Assembly (NCBI GenBank): GCA_023436145.1
Contig: JAEZKP010000047.1
Coordinates: 62,001-126,000 of the forward strand
DNA length: 64,000 nt
From: Fibrobacterota bacterium
GTDB taxonomy: Bacteria > Fibrobacterota > Chitinivibrionia > Chitinivibrionales > Chitinispirillaceae
Reading direction: 5' to 3'
Below the pieces are notes generated by a model. That model was not told the DNA's origin. It made no database searches and saw only the letters and a program-made list of their open reading frames with translations. The position numbers were made by a program, and so were the translations under genes. Shown here one piece after another: positions 61,096 to 64,000 of this stretch (within the stretch, counting starts at the first letter, position 1; each line of letters starts with the position of its first letter).

Positions 61096-61128
61096 AGCAT
61101 TTCTGCACGATTGCGGAAATGCTTTTCT
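61096..61128. terminator. Rho-independent terminator
   Basis: AGCATTTCTGC / GCGGAAATGCT with a 6-base loop, followed by TTTTCTTTT. It lies between the porin and the convergent receiver gene and probably serves the plus strand; the minus side lacks a T-run. Confidence 0.7.
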
Positions 61129-61155
61129 TTTCAGATACATTGAGAACAATTACAA

Positions 61156-61539
61156 TTAACTGCCTCTATTCTTCTTGTGCTTTTCCAGCAGCTCGGCCAC
61201 TATTTTAAGGAATGATTTGTCATCTGCTTTAGAAACTATATTGTCAGCCCCTGCATTAAGAGCAGCCTGTCTGTACATGTCTACTTCATGACCGGTCACC
61301 ACCAATATAGATGGTCCCCTTTTTTGTTTTTCAATCCTTCTGATAAACTCAATCCCATCTATTCCTGGCAACGAAATATCAACCAGCATCAGATCGGGAG
61401 AAAAAACCGGAACTTCAGCAAGAGCTTGCTCGGCTGATTCACTCTCAGCATACTCCTTTATAAAAGGAAAATTTTTTCTGAGAAGTCTTTTAAGAATAAT
61501 TCTCATAGATTCGTCATCTTCAACGATATAAGCCCTCAT
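61156..61539 (-). CDS. Single-domain response regulator
   Basis: 127 residues, receiver domain only: acidic pocket E-D-D, phospho-acceptor D54 in L-V-D-I-S-L-P-G, V-V-T-G as the switch Thr and a late Lys. No DNA-binding output. It starts 12 bases after the kinase at 61552 and probably forms its phosphorelay partner or sink, possibly acting on a protein rather than DNA. Confidence 0.88.
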   Translation of the reverse strand: MRAYIVEDDESMRIILKRLLRKNFPFIKEYAESESAEQALAEVPVFSPDLMLVDISLPGIDGIEFIRRIEKQKRGPSILVVTGHEVDMYRQAALNAGADNIVSKADDKSFLKIVAELLEKHKKNRGS

Positions 61540-61551
61540 CCGGTATTCCCT

Positions 61552-63786
61552 TCAGTGATTATTAACAGGCAATTTAATGGTGCATTTTGTACCCTGCCCT
61601 GTACTGCTTTGTATTTCAAGTTCACCATTGAACAATCGCAAGCGCTCCTGAATGCTTAACAAACTCAGCCGCGTATCATCAGTAGATCTTCTGAGCGCTT
61701 CCTCGGGATTGAAACCCCGTCCCTTATCGGTAACTGAGATCTCTATATGCCGGTTGTGGTAAACAGCATCGATCTGAGCAGAACGTGCCCCAGAGTGCTT
61801 AATAACGTTATTGAGAAGTTCACGTACCATCTGAGTAAGCATGAGCTGTTTTTCATTTCTTATCGTATTAACTTTACCTGTAATTTTCATTTCGATTTCC
61901 AGGCCGAAAGCCTTTTTCATATGTCGCACCAGCCATCTCAAAGATGTGTCAAGACCCTGGGACTGGAGGATGGGTGGGTTAAGTTCGATAGAGAGGGATC
62001 TGGCGGTATTAATTGCATTATCCAATAAACCGATACTATCTTCCACGTCATCATAGACATCTTTCTCAGATTTCGATAATTCATGGTCACGAAGATGCTG
62101 CCCCAGAAGAAGTCTTGCACCCAGCAATTTCTGCTGCAGGTTTTCGTGTAATACATAGGAAATTCTTTTTCTTTCCCTCTGCTCAGCTAATGTCAGTGCA
62201 GAAGAGAGCGCACGCACCTGGGTGGTTCGCTGCACCACAATATTTTCCAGATTTTCATTTAATATTTTCAGTTTTCTTTCACTTTCCTCCAGATCATGAA
62301 GAGCATTTTTACTCCGATCGATATTGGTGGCTGTACCATACCATTTGATTATTTCTCCCTTCTCATTACAGACAGGGGTCGCCCGGGAAAGATACCAATG
62401 ATATGACTCATCAGAATGCCTTACCCGATGCTCTATTTCGTAAAACTTACCGGTTTTTACAGCATTATTCCAGGCATCTTCTGTGGCTTTCATATCGTCC
62501 TCATGAACAGCTTGTCCCCATTTCCATTTTCCACCCGGTAGTGGTGCAATTCCATCGAAATCCTTATACTTCTCATTGTAGTAATCTACAGTTCCATCTG
62601 CATCAGCAGTCCACACAAGCTGTGGCATGGAATTGGCTAACTCACGGAAACTTTTTTCACTTTCCCGTAACCGCTCCTCTGTTTCTTTGAGTTCGGTGAT
62701 ATCGCGTGTAATAGTAAGAATCGAGACGACCTCCTTATTTTTACCAAATTCAGGAACAAGAAGAGATGAAAGATAAAGATGGCCCAGATCCCGACTCTCA
62801 TACTCGAAATTAAAAATTTTCATCTGCCCGGTAGTAAAGACCTGTTTGAAGTGTTCCTTCCATGACTCTGTTACTTTTCGTGGAAACTTCAGCTCTTCGA
62901 TGGATTTTCCGATGATCTGTTCAGATGGAATTCCATATACCTTTGTTCCATATTCATTGATATAAGTATAGCAAAACTGACGATCAAAACGAGCGATTAT
63001 CTCAGGTGCATGTGCTGCAAGAGTGCTATACTCCTGTTCACGCTTGCGTATCTGCTTCTCCAGAGTATCCCATTCTGTTACATCCCCAATCATTATCAAA
63101 GCGGATTTTTCTCCGCTCACTGAAATTTGACCCAGAGGCACCACTTTACCACTCCATTTGGCATCGGCTTTACCGGGAACCGGAGCGTGAAATCGCTCTA
63201 TATTCCAGGGAGTCCCAGTATCAATAACCCCCAATATCAACTGTTCTGTATTTTCTGCAATTTGCGGAAAAACATCCCGATAACGTTTTCCCAACATAGG
63301 AACATTAGGTACTATTGACTGGTATACAGGATTTACATAGACATATTTCAGATCACGGCCGGTCATAACAGCTACAGCGATGTTGATATTGTTGAGGATG
63401 ACATCAAGAAACTCTCTGTTTTTCCGCTCATTTTTCTGAGTCTCCTCAAGCCTCCGGATAGTAGCCATCCTTTTTAAAGTTAAAAAGACCACAAAACATA
63501 CAACGGCAAACGCACTTATGCGATTAGTTATAGCCACAGATGTTGAAAATACCGCAGGTGGCGAAGTAAAATAACCTATTGTCATCAATATGGGAGTTAT
63601 TGCAGTAGCGATATAGATAAAGACTTTGCTATTTGTCAACGAAGAAATGAGAACCGGGAGAAAATACAAAATCCAATCAGCATATCCCAGTGGTGTCTTA
63701 GAATCCAGAATCACTATAAAGATAACAGATAGGAAAGTTAAACTGATCAGTATCCATGTTTTTATGGACATTAGTTGTTCCTGCAA
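61552..63786 (-). CDS. Membrane histidine kinase with PAS domains (NarX-type HisKA_3)
   Basis: 744 residues. N-terminal membrane segments (about 6-115), then three PAS domains (about 135-245, 255-375, 385-500; each ends in D-V-T-E, D-I-T-E-L-K-E or I-D-R-S), a coiled coil, and a HisKA_3-type phospho-acceptor H547 in I-S-Y-V-L-H-E-N-L-Q-Q-K, then HATPase with N-N-V-I-K-H-S-G and D-K-G-R-G-F. NarX-type kinases normally pair with NarL-type DNA-binding regulators; here the neighbour has no output domain. Confidence 0.88.
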   Translation of the reverse strand: MQEQLMSIKTWILISLTFLSVIFIVILDSKTPLGYADWILYFLPVLISSLTNSKVFIYIATAITPILMTIGYFTSPPAVFSTSVAITNRISAFAVVCFVVFLTLKRMATIRRLEETQKNERKNREFLDVILNNINIAVAVMTGRDLKYVYVNPVYQSIVPNVPMLGKRYRDVFPQIAENTEQLILGVIDTGTPWNIERFHAPVPGKADAKWSGKVVPLGQISVSGEKSALIMIGDVTEWDTLEKQIRKREQEYSTLAAHAPEIIARFDRQFCYTYINEYGTKVYGIPSEQIIGKSIEELKFPRKVTESWKEHFKQVFTTGQMKIFNFEYESRDLGHLYLSSLLVPEFGKNKEVVSILTITRDITELKETEERLRESEKSFRELANSMPQLVWTADADGTVDYYNEKYKDFDGIAPLPGGKWKWGQAVHEDDMKATEDAWNNAVKTGKFYEIEHRVRHSDESYHWYLSRATPVCNEKGEIIKWYGTATNIDRSKNALHDLEESERKLKILNENLENIVVQRTTQVRALSSALTLAEQRERKRISYVLHENLQQKLLGARLLLGQHLRDHELSKSEKDVYDDVEDSIGLLDNAINTARSLSIELNPPILQSQGLDTSLRWLVRHMKKAFGLEIEMKITGKVNTIRNEKQLMLTQMVRELLNNVIKHSGARSAQIDAVYHNRHIEISVTDKGRGFNPEEALRRSTDDTRLSLLSIQERLRLFNGELEIQSSTGQGTKCTIKLPVNNH

Positions 63787-64000
63787 TATAATGCCATTTT
63801 ATAAAAAGCAAGGGATATTACACTCTCAGGGAGCGCTATTTTTCAGTCCTGTATCTTTAACAATGCTATCTAAAAATCTGATTACCCCCGACCATCTTAA
63901 ATAATTGTACTGTTTGCATGAAAATAAATGGGGTACCACATTTAAAGAAACAACTAATTTCTTACAGGCATTTGGAATGCCAATAATTTGATATTCATGG
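63787..64000. other. Window end, no gene seen
   Basis: Upstream region of the kinase at 63786. The only long frame here overlaps the kinase N-terminus and is a shadow. Confidence 0.4.

Overview
The window (about 40% GC) reads as the chromosome of an anaerobic or microaerobic Gram-negative (diderm) bacterium. The evidence is outer-membrane beta-barrels with Sec signals, a four-subunit 2-oxoacid:ferredoxin oxidoreductase, nitrogenase-like proteins and many radical SAM enzymes. The mix of TolB-propeller/barrel fusions, four-helix-bundle genes in AT-rich repeats and methylthio-alkane-reductase-like genes would fit the Fibrobacterota/FCB side of the tree, but that placement is a guess. LAYOUT. 1-5.3 kb: a 5'-truncated metalloprotease/beta-propeller/barrel protein, then queD-queE-queC and pncC. 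5.4-9.1 kb (minus): DUF3392, pgpA, recR, ybaB, dnaX (with an A10 slippage site) and the SRP RNA. 9.1-10.1 kb: a four-helix-bundle gene between two AT-rich tandem arrays, and tRNA-Ser(GGA). 10.3-18 kb (mostly minus): an accessory block with two 'arsenosugar-type' transferases, a BioB/HydE-like radical SAM protein, a flavodoxin-like Tat protein, a YozG-like regulator with its DUF2975 partner (frameshifted), a cysteine desulfurase-rhodanese fusion and a C_GCAxxG_C_C protein. 18.1-19.2 kb: a decayed IS66 element with intact ends and target duplication. 19.4-51.8 kb: a very large sulfur-metabolism island. 51.8-52.6 kb: repeats derived from the 3' end of tRNA-Ser(CGA). 53-55.6 kb: an MBOAT/SGNH acetylation pair. 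57-63.8 kb: two histidine kinases, a lone receiver protein and a porin. THE SULFUR ISLAND contains sulfate/thiosulfate import (sbp-cysT-cysW-cysA), three cystathionine gamma-synthase/lyase-type PLP enzymes, cystathionine beta-synthase, cysK, mnmA and an Rrf2/CymR-like regulator divergent from cysK. It also holds a probable single operon of about 10 kb: porin, PaaK-like ligase, two MetQ proteins, MetN, MetI, aminotransferase and 2-oxoacid:ferredoxin oxidoreductase. Next to this lies a nitrogenase-like cluster (NifH-, NifD-, NifK-, NifB- and NifX-like proteins plus a YezD/DUF2292 protein). That cluster best fits a methylthio-alkane reductase (Mar) type system rather than N2 fixation, because there is no nifE/nifN, the context is sulfur scavenging, and the usual FeMo-co histidine context of NifD is not kept. 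Related promoter/operator sequences recur before sbp, the first gamma-synthase, cysK, the porin operon, the CBS operon and yezD, which argues that most of the island is one sulfur regulon. WORKING HYPOTHESIS (inference): under sulfur limitation the cell imports sulfate, methionine and small methylthio compounds. The aminotransferase and ferredoxin oxidoreductase turn the amino-acid carbon into acyl-CoA and reduced ferredoxin. The ferredoxin drives the nitrogenase-like reductase, which splits C-S bonds, and the released thiol is fixed by the PLP enzymes into cysteine and methionine.
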